Shown one piece after another: positions 15,291 through 23,261 of a DNA stretch of 57,389 nucleotides. How positions within the stretch are numbered: the first letter of the stretch is position 1; each line of letters begins with the position of its first letter. The notes beneath the pieces were generated by a model, which was not told the DNA's origin, did no database searches, and was given only the letters and a program-made list of their open reading frames with translations. The DNA is from Oligoflexia bacterium (GTDB taxonomy: Bacteria; Bdellovibrionota; UBA1018): the NCBI GenBank assembly GCA_903895855.1, contig CAITVN010000182.1:1-57389 (forward strand), written 5' to 3'. The translations under genes were made by a program, and so were the position numbers.

Positions 15291-16310
15291 GTGTTAGATA
15301 GTTTAACTAGAGGCCGGCCTAGTTTAGGAGGCCGTACTTCAACAGGAGGCCGTACCCTTTCGGCGGCTGTCGCTTCGCTCGTCACTGTCGGTCTTGTGAT
15401 CGGCCTCGTCTCGCCGGGTGTGGTGGTCGCTGCACCTTGCTGCGGTGGTGGGTCTGCACTGCCTTCGCTCATTACCGGCGATCAGGCTGCGCAAGTTGGC
15501 GTGTCGTCGAGTTTTGGGTCGGTCATTGGTGATGCACCGGTTGAAGGTTTGCCTGTGTTTCGGCCTCAAAATACCGCCGATCGCACCTACACGACCACGA
15601 TCGATGTGGCGAAACTGGTTTCTGATTCGTGGCAGTTAGGTTTTTCTGTTCCGGTCGTAACACGGCAGGTGTCTGAGCCGGGAGTTCGTGAAAACTTCAC
15701 GGGTATCGGCGATGCGAGAGCAGTCTTGGGGTATGAGGTGTTGCCCGAGCTTGAATACTCTGAGTGGAAGCCCAGAGGCTTTGGATTTTTGAGTGTCACC
15801 ACTCCCACTGGGCGAAGCATTCATGAGGCCGAAAAAAACTTAGCTGTCGATTCGACCGGTGCTGGGCGTTTTGTCGTTTCGTTAGGGGCGAGTTTTCAGA
15901 AAAAATTTGCGACGATTGATTGGGTGCTCATTCCAGAAGTTCATTTTTCACCGACTAGGCAGTTAACCAGCCGAAATCAAGTGAACACTCGACTGGGGTC
16001 TCAGGCTGGTGGGTCGGCGCTGTTTGGGTTGGGCGCGAGCCCAGAAGTTTTGGGGCTTGGCGGGTCAGTGCGATTCGGGCTTCGTGTGCAACCGGTTTTA
16101 GATTCGGGTTTTACGGTTGCCGAAGACGGTATCGAGGCCATCACGAGTCGCAAGCTCGTTTTCAACGCTGGAGCCGATCTGGGGTATTTGATCAACCAAG
16201 ACTGGAGTGCGAGCCTCTCGTACAATGATCAAACTTTGCTCGGGCCCGTTTCGAATACCACCCTTTCGCGAAGCCTGGGGTTAGCGATTCAAAAGCGCTT
16301 TGAGCGGTAG
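15291..16310 (+). CDS. Outer-membrane beta-barrel protein with Cys-Cys N-terminus
   Basis: About 339 residues. GTG 15291 has AGGG 8 bases upstream; GTG 15282 or starts further in are possible. A long signal sequence with a Gly/Arg-rich n-region ends near VVA-APCCGGG, leaving a mature N-terminus with two adjacent Cys. The rest alternates polar/apolar strands (WQLGFSVPVVTRQ, FLSVTTPTGRS, LGYLINQDWSASLSYNDQ), typical of a 12-ish-stranded barrel such as the MetA-pathway/transporter-like families. The n-region coincides with two copies of a 12-bp motif also found at 25.3 kb. Probable partner of the redoxin and FixH-like proteins; substrate unknown. Confidence 0.7.
   Translation: MLDSLTRGRPSLGGRTSTGGRTLSAAVASLVTVGLVIGLVSPGVVVAAPCCGGGSALPSLITGDQAAQVGVSSSFGSVIGDAPVEGLPVFRPQNTADRTYTTTIDVAKLVSDSWQLGFSVPVVTRQVSEPGVRENFTGIGDARAVLGYEVLPELEYSEWKPRGFGFLSVTTPTGRSIHEAEKNLAVDSTGAGRFVVSLGASFQKKFATIDWVLIPEVHFSPTRQLTSRNQVNTRLGSQAGGSALFGLGASPEVLGLGGSVRFGLRVQPVLDSGFTVAEDGIEAITSRKLVFNAGADLGYLINQDWSASLSYNDQTLLGPVSNTTLSRSLGLAIQKRFER
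15326..15355 (+). repeat. Two copies of AGGAGGCCGTAC
   Basis: AGGAGGCCGTAC at 15326-15337 and 15344-15355, period 18, inside the signal-peptide coding region of the barrel gene (GGRTSTGGRT). The reverse complement of the core (GTACGGCCTCC) occurs in the repeat block upstream of the C25 peptidase gene (25275-25285). Confidence 0.7.
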
Positions 16311-16401
16311 GGGGCTAGAATGGTGGGTCTGCTCGGGTTGCCCCGTTAGCTTGCATCCACTGTTTCACCCGCAAATACGGCTATTACGAGGCATTAAAAA
16401 A

Positions 16402-17025
16402 ATGTGGAAAGAAGTAAGCGCCCTTTTGATGTTAGTTTGCCCCTGTGTTGGAACGGCAGAAACTTCGAAAGCGGTGCAAGCAAAACACCTTGCCGCCTTT
16501 ACACGTGATCACCCCTTTGGTCTGCTGGGTGAAGATTTTGGTATTCTGAATGAGAATGACCTCATGGTGAATGAATGCATGGCTGAACCTGAGTTGTTTT
16601 CGTCTGATGTAATGAGTTTTTCGTATTGGCAATGTTTTGCGACAAAAGACGTCACGTATCTTTGTGACCACGGAGGCACTCAGGATCTCAAAGAAGGAAT
16701 TGAAGCATTGATTGTGCTAGAGGTCGCTGGAAAAAAGAATAGCCATGAATACATCGCCAGAAGACCTTGGGACCTGAAATCGTGCGAGCGCTTTGGTAGA
16801 GAATTTAGAAGACTGACTCGCAACACCGCCCATATTTGCATTTCTGGGTCATTGATTGATGATCACGAAATCGATGGGCAAGGAGTGAAACACACCTCTT
16901 GGGTTTTTGATAAATTCAAAACAAAGAAGGGCTGTGACTCTTATTTCGAAGGTGACTGTAGCTTACGGTATCAGCATAAGCATGGCTGTAAAGTCGGTCG
17001 CAAGAAGCACAAAAAGAAACGCTAG
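16402..17025 (+). CDS. Cys-rich secreted protein of unknown function
   Basis: 207 residues from ATG 16402 (GAGG at 16388-16391). The longer reading frame starts inside the previous gene and lacks a sensible signal. Residues 1-20 form a signal peptide (ALLMLVCPCVGTAE). The mature part has about eleven Cys, several in C-x-n pairs (ECMAEP, YWQCF, YLCDHGG, SCERF, HICISG, GCDSYFEGDCSL, GCKVG), which suggests disulfides, and a very basic tail (KKHKKKR). Not recognised as a known family. Downstream of the barrel gene; may belong to that cluster, though a 90-base gap separates them. Confidence 0.6.
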   Translation: MWKEVSALLMLVCPCVGTAETSKAVQAKHLAAFTRDHPFGLLGEDFGILNENDLMVNECMAEPELFSSDVMSFSYWQCFATKDVTYLCDHGGTQDLKEGIEALIVLEVAGKKNSHEYIARRPWDLKSCERFGREFRRLTRNTAHICISGSLIDDHEIDGQGVKHTSWVFDKFKTKKGCDSYFEGDCSLRYQHKHGCKVGRKKHKKKR

Positions 17026-17078
17026 GAAATCGATCGGTTATCATAGAGAAATTTGCTTACTGAGAGCCAGAAACGAGC

Positions 17079-17121
17079 TACCCCTCTCGTTCTTGACTCA
17101 GGGTGACGAGTAGGGTATAAC
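17079..17121 (+). promoter_or_regulatory. mazEF-like promoter and imperfect operator
   Basis: TTGACT (17093-17098), 17-base spacer and TATAAC (17116-17121) make a good sigma70-type promoter. An imperfect dyad, TACCCCTCTCGT (17079-17090) against ACGAGTAGGGTA (17106-17117), 10 of 12 positions matching, surrounds the -35 and touches the -10; an AbrB-type antitoxin could bind there. Confidence 0.6.
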
Positions 17122-17144
17122 TACAAGTAAGGAGGTAAGGAATT

Positions 17145-17366
17145 ATGAGACCCCTTACTAGTCGACTCACCGCCAAAGGGCAGACTACCATTCCGTCTGA
17201 GGTGCGAAAATCATTAGAGCTCTGCGAAGGTGACCTGCTTTTTTACGAGATTGAGTCTGAGAATGTCGTTCGCGTTCGAAAGCTTGAAAAAGTAGATATG
17301 CAGTGGTCTCGTGCGATCGAATCGACTTTATCAGAATGGAAAGGAACTGAAGACGATGATTTGTGA
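17145..17366 (+). CDS. AbrB/MazE-like antitoxin
   Basis: 73 residues. A swapped-hairpin AbrB DNA-binding domain fills residues 1-45 (SRLTAKGQTTIPSEVRKSLEL-x-EGDLLFYEIE), and the acidic tail (WKGTEDDDL) is the typical toxin-wrapping segment. An excellent Shine-Dalgarno AAGGAGGT (17129-17136) lies 8 bases before the ATG. The end overlaps the toxin start by 11 bases. Expected to bind both the toxin and the upstream operator. Confidence 0.85.
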   Translation: MRPLTSRLTAKGQTTIPSEVRKSLELCEGDLLFYEIESENVVRVRKLEKVDMQWSRAIESTLSEWKGTEDDDL

Positions 17367-17694
17367 ACAGTTCGATGTGGTTGTTGTTCCTTTTCCATTC
17401 AGTGATTTACCTCGATCGAAAAAAAGAAAGGCTCTGGTGATTTCAAGTCGGAACTTCAATAAGACTAACGAAAGTAGCGTTCTTCTGATGATTACCAGTG
17501 CGCATCAGAGTCAGTGGCAATTTGACGTTACGGTTTCGAATCTAAACGTTGCGGGTTTAAATAAAAGCTGCGTTGTCAGAATGAAAACGTTCACGCTCGA
17601 CAACGGCCTATTACTAGAGCATGTGGGGCACCTCAGTTCAAAAGATGCGTCTCAGGTAATCGATGCTTTAAGAAAAACGTTTTCATTGAGCTAG
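17356..17694 (+). CDS. PemK/MazF-like toxin
   Basis: 112 residues from ATG 17356, which overlaps the antitoxin end; the longer frame from 17311 runs inside the antitoxin gene. Family features: FDVVVVPFPFSD near the N-terminus, KRKALVIS, the Dv-x-V central strand, VVRMKTFTLD, GHLSSKDASQVIDAL. MazF-type proteins are endoribonucleases cutting mRNA or stable RNA. The usual R-P in the KRP segment is K-R-K-A here, a mild divergence. No sign of damage. Confidence 0.82.
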   Translation: MICEQFDVVVVPFPFSDLPRSKKRKALVISSRNFNKTNESSVLLMITSAHQSQWQFDVTVSNLNVAGLNKSCVVRMKTFTLDNGLLLEHVGHLSSKDASQVIDALRKTFSLS

Positions 17695-17715
17695 TGCCTC
17701 AAAGGCCGTTACGAC

Positions 17716-18702
17716 TCACTCGATCTCAGCCAAAAACTGCTCAATCAAAGTGCCTTCGTTTAGGCTGCTTGGTGAGATGCCCAAATACGAGTAGAGCTTC
17801 GCTGAGTTGCCTTTAATCGAAGCGGCTTCGCCGGGGCGCAAAAATTTCGCATCAGTCACAAATTCGCATTGAACGCCTAACTTCTCACGCAAACCTTCAG
17901 CAAGCTTTTGCAGATTCTTGGGAATACCGCTAGCCACATTGAAAACGACGGTTGAACTCAGTTCTTCGGTCTGACGAGCAGTCAGTTTCACCGAATCACC
18001 ACCGGTCAGTTTCACCGAATCACCACCGGTCAGTTTCACCGTCAGTTTTTCAAGCACCGTCAATAAATCAACAATACTGCCAATGTCTCGGTAAACAGAC
18101 AGGTCGCCCACCGCGATTTTGTCTCCGTCTTTCGCTTTTTTCAATTCGTGGTAAATTTTCGGCAGAAAGAAGTCGGGGGCCTGGGTGAAATGGGTGTGGT
18201 TAAATAGTCTCAAGATGACTGAATTTAATCCCCAGTGTTCGCTCGCATCACGAATCAAGAGTTCGGCCTGCCACTTTGTCGTGGCATAAAGGTTTTGTGG
18301 CGAGATCGGGCTGTCTTCGGTGAAGGCGATCTCTTCTGCCCGAGCTTTCATCTCTTTTGTGCTGTAGACCTGTCCGGTACTGGCAAAAACCAAAACTGCT
18401 TTCGGAAAATGCGTGCGAAGCGCGTGCAAGAGCAATGTCGTGCCACCCAGGTTGGTCTGAATGGCGAGGGTAGGGTCGTTTTCACAAGTGGGTATGTGGC
18501 TGATGCCCGCAAGGTGAATCAAAATATCAAGCTCGGTGCCGTCAGCTTTTATCTGGCGAAAGGCTTTGTCGATCGAAGCGTAGTCGAGCAGTTGAAATTC
18601 TGGAGTCAGCACTTGAAACTGAGCCGAGCGCAAGCGCGACGCTAAGTGTGAACCGATGAAGCCCAGAGAACCAGTGATGAGTACGTTTTTCGGTGTTTTC
18701 AT
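17716..18702 (-). CDS. NAD-dependent sugar-nucleotide epimerase/dehydratase
   Basis: 328 residues, extended SDR fold. NAD-binding GSLGFIGSHLA (about 11-21), LIHLAGISHI (about 61-70), catalytic FASTGQVYS and YATTK (Y-x-x-x-K, about 139-143), LRLFNHTH. Likely acts on NDP-sugars in surface polysaccharide synthesis, GDP-mannose dehydratase/RMD-like by general look; substrate not determinable. About residues 221-240 read VKLTGGDS-VKLTGGDS-VKLT, coming from a 24-bp tandem duplication, inserted between the NAD and substrate parts. The frame stays open, so it is tolerated. Confidence 0.85.
   Translation of the reverse strand: MKTPKNVLITGSLGFIGSHLASRLRSAQFQVLTPEFQLLDYASIDKAFRQIKADGTELDILIHLAGISHIPTCENDPTLAIQTNLGGTTLLLHALRTHFPKAVLVFASTGQVYSTKEMKARAEEIAFTEDSPISPQNLYATTKWQAELLIRDASEHWGLNSVILRLFNHTHFTQAPDFFLPKIYHELKKAKDGDKIAVGDLSVYRDIGSIVDLLTVLEKLTVKLTGGDSVKLTGGDSVKLTARQTEELSSTVVFNVASGIPKNLQKLAEGLREKLGVQCEFVTDAKFLRPGEAASIKGNSAKLYSYLGISPSSLNEGTLIEQFLAEIE
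17981..18045 (-). repeat. 24-bp tandem repeat within the epimerase gene
   Basis: Unit 17981-18004, second identical unit 18005-18028, and a third half-unit (18029-18040) followed by another GTCAG. Unit length divisible by three, so changes in copy number would keep the reading frame. Confidence 0.9.
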
Positions 18703-18803
18703 TTAAATTGAGTTCAGATCTTAACCGCAAATTGGCAAAAGATAAAGAGTAGGTCATTTTTTCCGGTTGTTTGCTGCAAAGCCCCAGTTACACTGAAAGG
18801 ACT

Positions 18804-19862
18804 ATGACTAAAAATACACCCAAAAACCGTGATAAGGTAGGCCAGTTCGTCCCTCATTTTGTTTTTCGATTTTTTAATCGCGGATTGAGCCTCATTCTTC
18901 TCACCTCTGTCATGTTGAGTTTAGGGGCTCACAGTCGCCCTCAGGTGAAAGCTTGGCCAAGCAATGTGAAGGGCAATGACTTGCCGTTTGATCCGCTAGA
19001 TCAGCCCACGTTAATGCCGCTCGATCAATTCGAGCTTGAAAGCGCCGCTCGGCCCTTCGAGCTGAGCCCCCTGCCTGAATGGCCGATCAAAGAGTGGCGT
19101 TCGCCACCTCAAAATCTCGTTCTCGTAGCCGCGCAGAGTCCGGTTAAAAACCAGGGGTCTCGAGGGCAGTGTCACACGTTTTCAGTTACGGCGGCATTTG
19201 AATATGCTGTTTGGGCCGGACAAAAGCAGGCACTGAACTTTAGTGAGCAGTGTAGCGCCTGGAAATTTTTTAGTGACTGTCAAGATTGCTGTAATGACCC
19301 GATGGCGAAAGACGATGGGGGGTATCCTCAGGCTGAGTCTTTCTATATTCAAGACAAATTCATGAAGTTTGAATCCGATTTTAGCTATTCAACTGTTGAT
19401 ATCAATCGATGCAAAAAAGAGTTTAACGATGAACCCACTTTTCACTTTACTGATATCGTGATTTACAAACAAAAACTATCGCAAGTGAAAGCCGCTATCG
19501 ACAACAACTTTGTGGTGGTGATCGGCACGAGATGGCGAAACGATGGGTGGAACAAACTCGGCGAGTACGAATACTTGGCGTCACCCGATGATTACCCGCT
19601 TTGCACTAAAGAAACCTGCGGTGGGCACGCGGTTGTGCTCACGGGCTATGATGACAATTATTTTGGAACCGGTAAGGGGGGGTACTTTTTCAAAAACAGC
19701 TGGAGCACCAGTTGGAGCAAGGCAAGCGGCGCAAAACCTGCGGGGTACGGAGTCATGCCGTACACTTACTTAGAAAAATATGGCGATAGCTACACGGCGA
19801 TTTCTCATAAAAATGCGTCGCCTGATCCGTTACCCAGCAAAAGTGGATGCAAGGGGCGTTAA
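18804..19862 (+). CDS. Secreted papain-family (C1) cysteine peptidase
   Basis: 352 residues from ATG 18804 (AAAGGA just upstream). A long basic n-region and hydrophobic stretch (about 25-42) form a signal peptide or anchor, followed by a Pro-rich propeptide-like section. Catalytic residues: SPVKNQGSRGQCHTFSVTAAFEYA (Gln about 115, Cys about 121), GGHAVVLTGYDD (His about 274) and FKNSWSTSW (Asn about 297). Extra Cys (CQDCCND) indicate disulfides. Presumably digests proteins in the periplasm or outside; fits a predatory or scavenging life style. Monocistronic by appearance. Confidence 0.88.
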   Translation: MTKNTPKNRDKVGQFVPHFVFRFFNRGLSLILLTSVMLSLGAHSRPQVKAWPSNVKGNDLPFDPLDQPTLMPLDQFELESAARPFELSPLPEWPIKEWRSPPQNLVLVAAQSPVKNQGSRGQCHTFSVTAAFEYAVWAGQKQALNFSEQCSAWKFFSDCQDCCNDPMAKDDGGYPQAESFYIQDKFMKFESDFSYSTVDINRCKKEFNDEPTFHFTDIVIYKQKLSQVKAAIDNNFVVVIGTRWRNDGWNKLGEYEYLASPDDYPLCTKETCGGHAVVLTGYDDNYFGTGKGGYFFKNSWSTSWSKASGAKPAGYGVMPYTYLEKYGDSYTAISHKNASPDPLPSKSGCKGR

Positions 19863-19906
19863 TTTCACAGTGTTGAATTCAACTCAAATGGGCTAGAAAT
19901 AATCAT

Positions 19907-21730
19907 ATGACTGACGGAAACCCGACAAATGGAAATCGAAGTGAACCCAAGTCAGCGGTAACTGAAAAAACGGCACCGCAGGCGGTGACTCCTCCGGCAC
20001 CTCCAAGGTCTTCGGGCGAGCCGACGCTGTTTCGCGATAGCAAGCCTGGCGTTAACACGAGGCCGCCCAGTTCGCCGGTGGCTTCAAATCAAGCTGTCGA
20101 GAGCCAAGCCAGAGCAAATTCAGTGAGGGCGATTTTCGTTTCGAGCATGAAAAGGCTCGATGAACGATTTCTCACCCACTTAGAAAGTCCGCTTTCTAGC
20201 CCTGAGTTGGTTCAGTTGATTCAAGGTTTGCTTGATCAATCTCAATTCACTTCAGATGACCGTAAGCGCATTTATTCAGACATTGAAGCCGAAGCCGAAG
20301 GTCTGCAAATGACCGCAGAAGAGTGCTTGGCATCGTTTTCTGCTCTGGTTTCAAATCGACAGTGGATCGACTCATTGAAAGCGCCACCTACGGCCAATTC
20401 TCGAATTTGGGAGTTCAGTCGAACATTTGTGGTAAACCAGTTAGAGCGAGACAAGCGAGCGATCGTGCTTGATCTGCTTTCGATATTAGGTCGAATGGGT
20501 GCGAATAATGAATCGTACTTGATTGCTCGAACGTTATCGGCAATTGCTCCGGCCCAGATGCTCAACGAGTTTCGAGGCCTCGACTCGGTGAAGTTGTTGG
20601 CAGCTCCTACTTTTCTCACGCTTTTCGGAGCCATTAAAGAGGTTCAATCTCTTCAGTTTCAAGAAGCGGTTCGTGAGTTGTCGAAAGAGGCCTTGGCTAG
20701 TCATTTGGTGAGCTGGAGCCAAGATTGGAGCGGCCTAGCTGCACTTTCGAGCTATTATCTTTTGAGTTCTATCTTTTCAGACCAAGCAGTGAGCGTTCTT
20801 GAAACCTGGAAAACGCAGGGTAGAGCCGAATACCGATGGATTCACCAAGCGCTCGAAGGCGCCGAATCGCCGCCGATGAGTGTTGATGACCTGTTGCTGA
20901 AGCTTTCATTTCTTTGGGAGTGTGCGGTTTTTCACGAGGCCTCTGAAGAAGTGCTCATCAATTTAAGTCAAAGTTTACGCATTCATTCTTACAGTCCAGC
21001 GCAGCCCCTGGTTTCGTCTGGGCAAAGCTTAGCCGCACTGTACATTGTGACTTCAGGCGAAGTGCTTAGAGTTGATTCTGAAGGCGTGAAGAAGCGATCA
21101 GCCGGGCCAAACGAAGTGGTTGAATTAGCTGATGCACTGTCGAATCAGCCGTTGATGGTAACGCTTGTGGCCGGCACCGATGGGGCTCAGACTCTTGAAA
21201 TTCCGGTGAGTGAGGTTCACTTTGCGTTTGCCAAGACTTCGGCAAAACAGTGGTTATCGACTCAGAAACTGTGGATTACGGCGCTTCAAAAAGTTGGCGG
21301 CGAACCGCTAAGACGAAAGGCCGATCGCCGACAGTTCTTAAGAGCCGAGTGCAAGGGGCGAGGTCAGTATCGCTGGGTAGAAAGTTCGAGAGTTGTACCG
21401 ACGGGTTTGAGCGGATTTTCATTGATCGACATCAGTGGTGGTGGTGCGTTATTTAAAGTCGAACTCGGTGATCATGCCGACACTGCGGTCTTGCCAGCCG
21501 TTGGAGACAAGCTTTGGCTTGAAGTGGTTCTTGAGTCAAATCAGCCAACCAAGTCGCGCTCAGTGCTTTTATCGAACGTTCTCGTCACTGTGGTTCGCGT
21601 CGACTCGCTGCAGAGTCAAGTCGCCATTCAGTTTGATAGTTTGATCGATGACGAACACCGAGAGCTGATCGCCTGGATTTATCAGCAACTTCAGTTGAAA
21701 GTGTTAAGTAGACTAAATACCTCGGGGTAG
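19907..21730 (+). CDS. cNMP-binding-like / PilZ two-domain protein
   Basis: 607 residues, cytosolic. The Pro/Ser-rich N-terminal 65 residues look disordered; residues 70-340 are helical with no family match. About 350-450 resemble a cyclic-nucleotide-binding beta-roll (SYSPAQPLVSSGQSLAALYIVTSGEVLRVDSEG). About 470-600 is a PilZ domain with both c-di-GMP contacts: R-R-Q-F-L-R (RxxxR, about 474) and D-I-S-G-G-G (DxSxxG, about 508). PilZ proteins bind c-di-GMP and change motility or secretion. Whether the cNMP-like part still binds nucleotide is unsure because its phosphate cassette is not clear. Confidence 0.75.
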   Translation: MTDGNPTNGNRSEPKSAVTEKTAPQAVTPPAPPRSSGEPTLFRDSKPGVNTRPPSSPVASNQAVESQARANSVRAIFVSSMKRLDERFLTHLESPLSSPELVQLIQGLLDQSQFTSDDRKRIYSDIEAEAEGLQMTAEECLASFSALVSNRQWIDSLKAPPTANSRIWEFSRTFVVNQLERDKRAIVLDLLSILGRMGANNESYLIARTLSAIAPAQMLNEFRGLDSVKLLAAPTFLTLFGAIKEVQSLQFQEAVRELSKEALASHLVSWSQDWSGLAALSSYYLLSSIFSDQAVSVLETWKTQGRAEYRWIHQALEGAESPPMSVDDLLLKLSFLWECAVFHEASEEVLINLSQSLRIHSYSPAQPLVSSGQSLAALYIVTSGEVLRVDSEGVKKRSAGPNEVVELADALSNQPLMVTLVAGTDGAQTLEIPVSEVHFAFAKTSAKQWLSTQKLWITALQKVGGEPLRRKADRRQFLRAECKGRGQYRWVESSRVVPTGLSGFSLIDISGGGALFKVELGDHADTAVLPAVGDKLWLEVVLESNQPTKSRSVLLSNVLVTVVRVDSLQSQVAIQFDSLIDDEHRELIAWIYQQLQLKVLSRLNTSG

Positions 21731-21745
21731 TTTACTCTTTCACGT

Positions 21746-23149
21746 GTGGCACTAGCAGAAAATTTGAATTCGGCGAATAAGACACTTTGGTATGACGTGG
21801 GTCAGTTGGTTGATCAGAAAAATCGACAAAACCAATCGTCTAGAATTTTAGTTGAATTGCTACGCCCTTGGCTTCAAGTTGAGGCAACCAATCAGATTTT
21901 GCGTTTTTTCATTTTTGATGAAAATGCGAAAAAATTTCTCGAATACTCAGCAAGCGAAGTTCGGCGACTATTGCAAGATAGTCAGTCTAGAAAAGAAATT
22001 CTCGAGTACACGTTCATCGATAAGGGCTGGCAGTTTTCAGCTGAGCTACCCAAAAATATTAATAAAAGTGCAAGTACTCCGAGTGTTGAACTGGTGCTCA
22101 CTCAAAAAAAACATCGACCGCAGCGTTCATCTTTTAACTTTTTTCGTAACTTTTTTCGCCGACGATTCAGACGGGTGCCAGGTGCACTTGGCTTTCTGAA
22201 GGTGATGAGTCAAATCTATTTTGGTTTGAGACGCGAGGTCGAGTTTTCTGAGGGCGACTGGGTTTATTCGTTTGGCAGTTCATGGAAAACCCCTTCTTAT
22301 TTTCGAGAGTTACAGCTACAGCGAAACCTTTGCCACTTTTATTGGGGTGTGTTTGTACCAGACCTTGCCATTTGTGAGGCTTCTCACCTGGTGAAGCGCA
22401 CTGACTCTGTGGCTTTTCGTCGCTGGGTTCATCGCATTTGTTTTCACGCCGATTGGTTTTTTTGTGGAAACGAGAAAACGGCAAAAGATCTTGAAAATGA
22501 AATGCGAAAACTTGGAGTTGATAAGCACTCGAAAACTGAGTGCCTTCGTCTTGGAACTCATTTGCCAGTTGTCGAGACTCAAGCTGAGCATTCACCATCA
22601 AGCGCTAAGTTCGAGGCCAATTCAAAACTCAGTGAACTCTTGAATGCACCCTTTGTTTTGGCTGCTGTTTCTCAGTCAATGAGCGATCGAGGTAACTCGT
22701 TTGAAAACTTAATGCTGGCTTTTGAATCGCTCTTTCATGAAAGCGATCGACGAGTCTCGGCTTTAGCCCAGCTCAAGTTAGTGGTGGTCTGTGACGAGCT
22801 CAATCGGTCAGATCGCCGAGTGATTGACCGTGTGATGAGAAATAAAATACTTCGTGGGCGAGTGGTCGTGTTCACTCGGGCGAATGATTCGACATTGAGT
22901 CAGCTTTACGAAAACTGTTTGTTTGGCATTGGTTCGATGTCATTTTTTGCGGGTGAAGCCCGGCAAAAGGTGTCGTTGCCTTTTGATAGTTTAGACATGG
23001 CTGGATTTAGAACTCATTTTAAAAAGCTTTTACAAAATCCTCGCATTCTAGCCGAGAAAGAGGCTCATGCGATGGCAGCTCACCCCGAGATGCCTTGGAC
23101 TAAAAGTTCTCAAGTTGTCTGGGATCGTTTCGTGAATCAGCCTTCTTAG
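21746..23149 (+). CDS. Divergent glycosyltransferase-like protein
   Basis: 467 residues, starting at GTG 21746, 15 bases after the PilZ gene stop, without an obvious Shine-Dalgarno. The layout recalls GT-B glycosyltransferases of the GT4 group: an N-terminal half ending in a linker with ADWFFCGNEKTAKDLENEM (about 240), then FVLAAVSQSMSDRGNSFENLMLAFESL (about 305-330), RVVVFTRANDSTLSQLYENC (about 370), as in GT4 G-x-x-x-x-R-K-N and L-x-x-L-Y-x-x-a segments. The donor-binding E-x7-E motif is not found, so activity is doubtful. Probably co-transcribed with the PilZ protein. Confidence 0.5.
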   Translation: MALAENLNSANKTLWYDVGQLVDQKNRQNQSSRILVELLRPWLQVEATNQILRFFIFDENAKKFLEYSASEVRRLLQDSQSRKEILEYTFIDKGWQFSAELPKNINKSASTPSVELVLTQKKHRPQRSSFNFFRNFFRRRFRRVPGALGFLKVMSQIYFGLRREVEFSEGDWVYSFGSSWKTPSYFRELQLQRNLCHFYWGVFVPDLAICEASHLVKRTDSVAFRRWVHRICFHADWFFCGNEKTAKDLENEMRKLGVDKHSKTECLRLGTHLPVVETQAEHSPSSAKFEANSKLSELLNAPFVLAAVSQSMSDRGNSFENLMLAFESLFHESDRRVSALAQLKLVVVCDELNRSDRRVIDRVMRNKILRGRVVVFTRANDSTLSQLYENCLFGIGSMSFFAGEARQKVSLPFDSLDMAGFRTHFKKLLQNPRILAEKEAHAMAAHPEMPWTKSSQVVWDRFVNQPS

Positions 23150-23194
23150 TTTCCTGGGGCACTTTTGGGAGTATTTCGGTGAGTGCTTTTGGAC

Positions 23195-23227
23195 AAAAAA
23201 AAGAGGAGCTGAAATCTTCAGCTCCTC
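23195..23227 (-). terminator. Intrinsic terminator of the C25 peptidase gene
   Basis: An 11-bp perfect stem, GAGGAGCTGAA / TTCAGCTCCTC with a 3-base loop (23203-23227), followed on the minus strand by eight T (23202-23195). It sits 35 bases past the stop of the peptidase gene. Confidence 0.92.
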
Positions 23228-23261
23228 TCGACTCATTTAAGAGTGTTAACTATGAATTCGA

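Noticed and set aside
17952..18188. Plus-strand reading frame with SVSPNHHR repeats
   Set aside because: It is the antisense reading of the 24-bp tandem repeat inside the epimerase gene.
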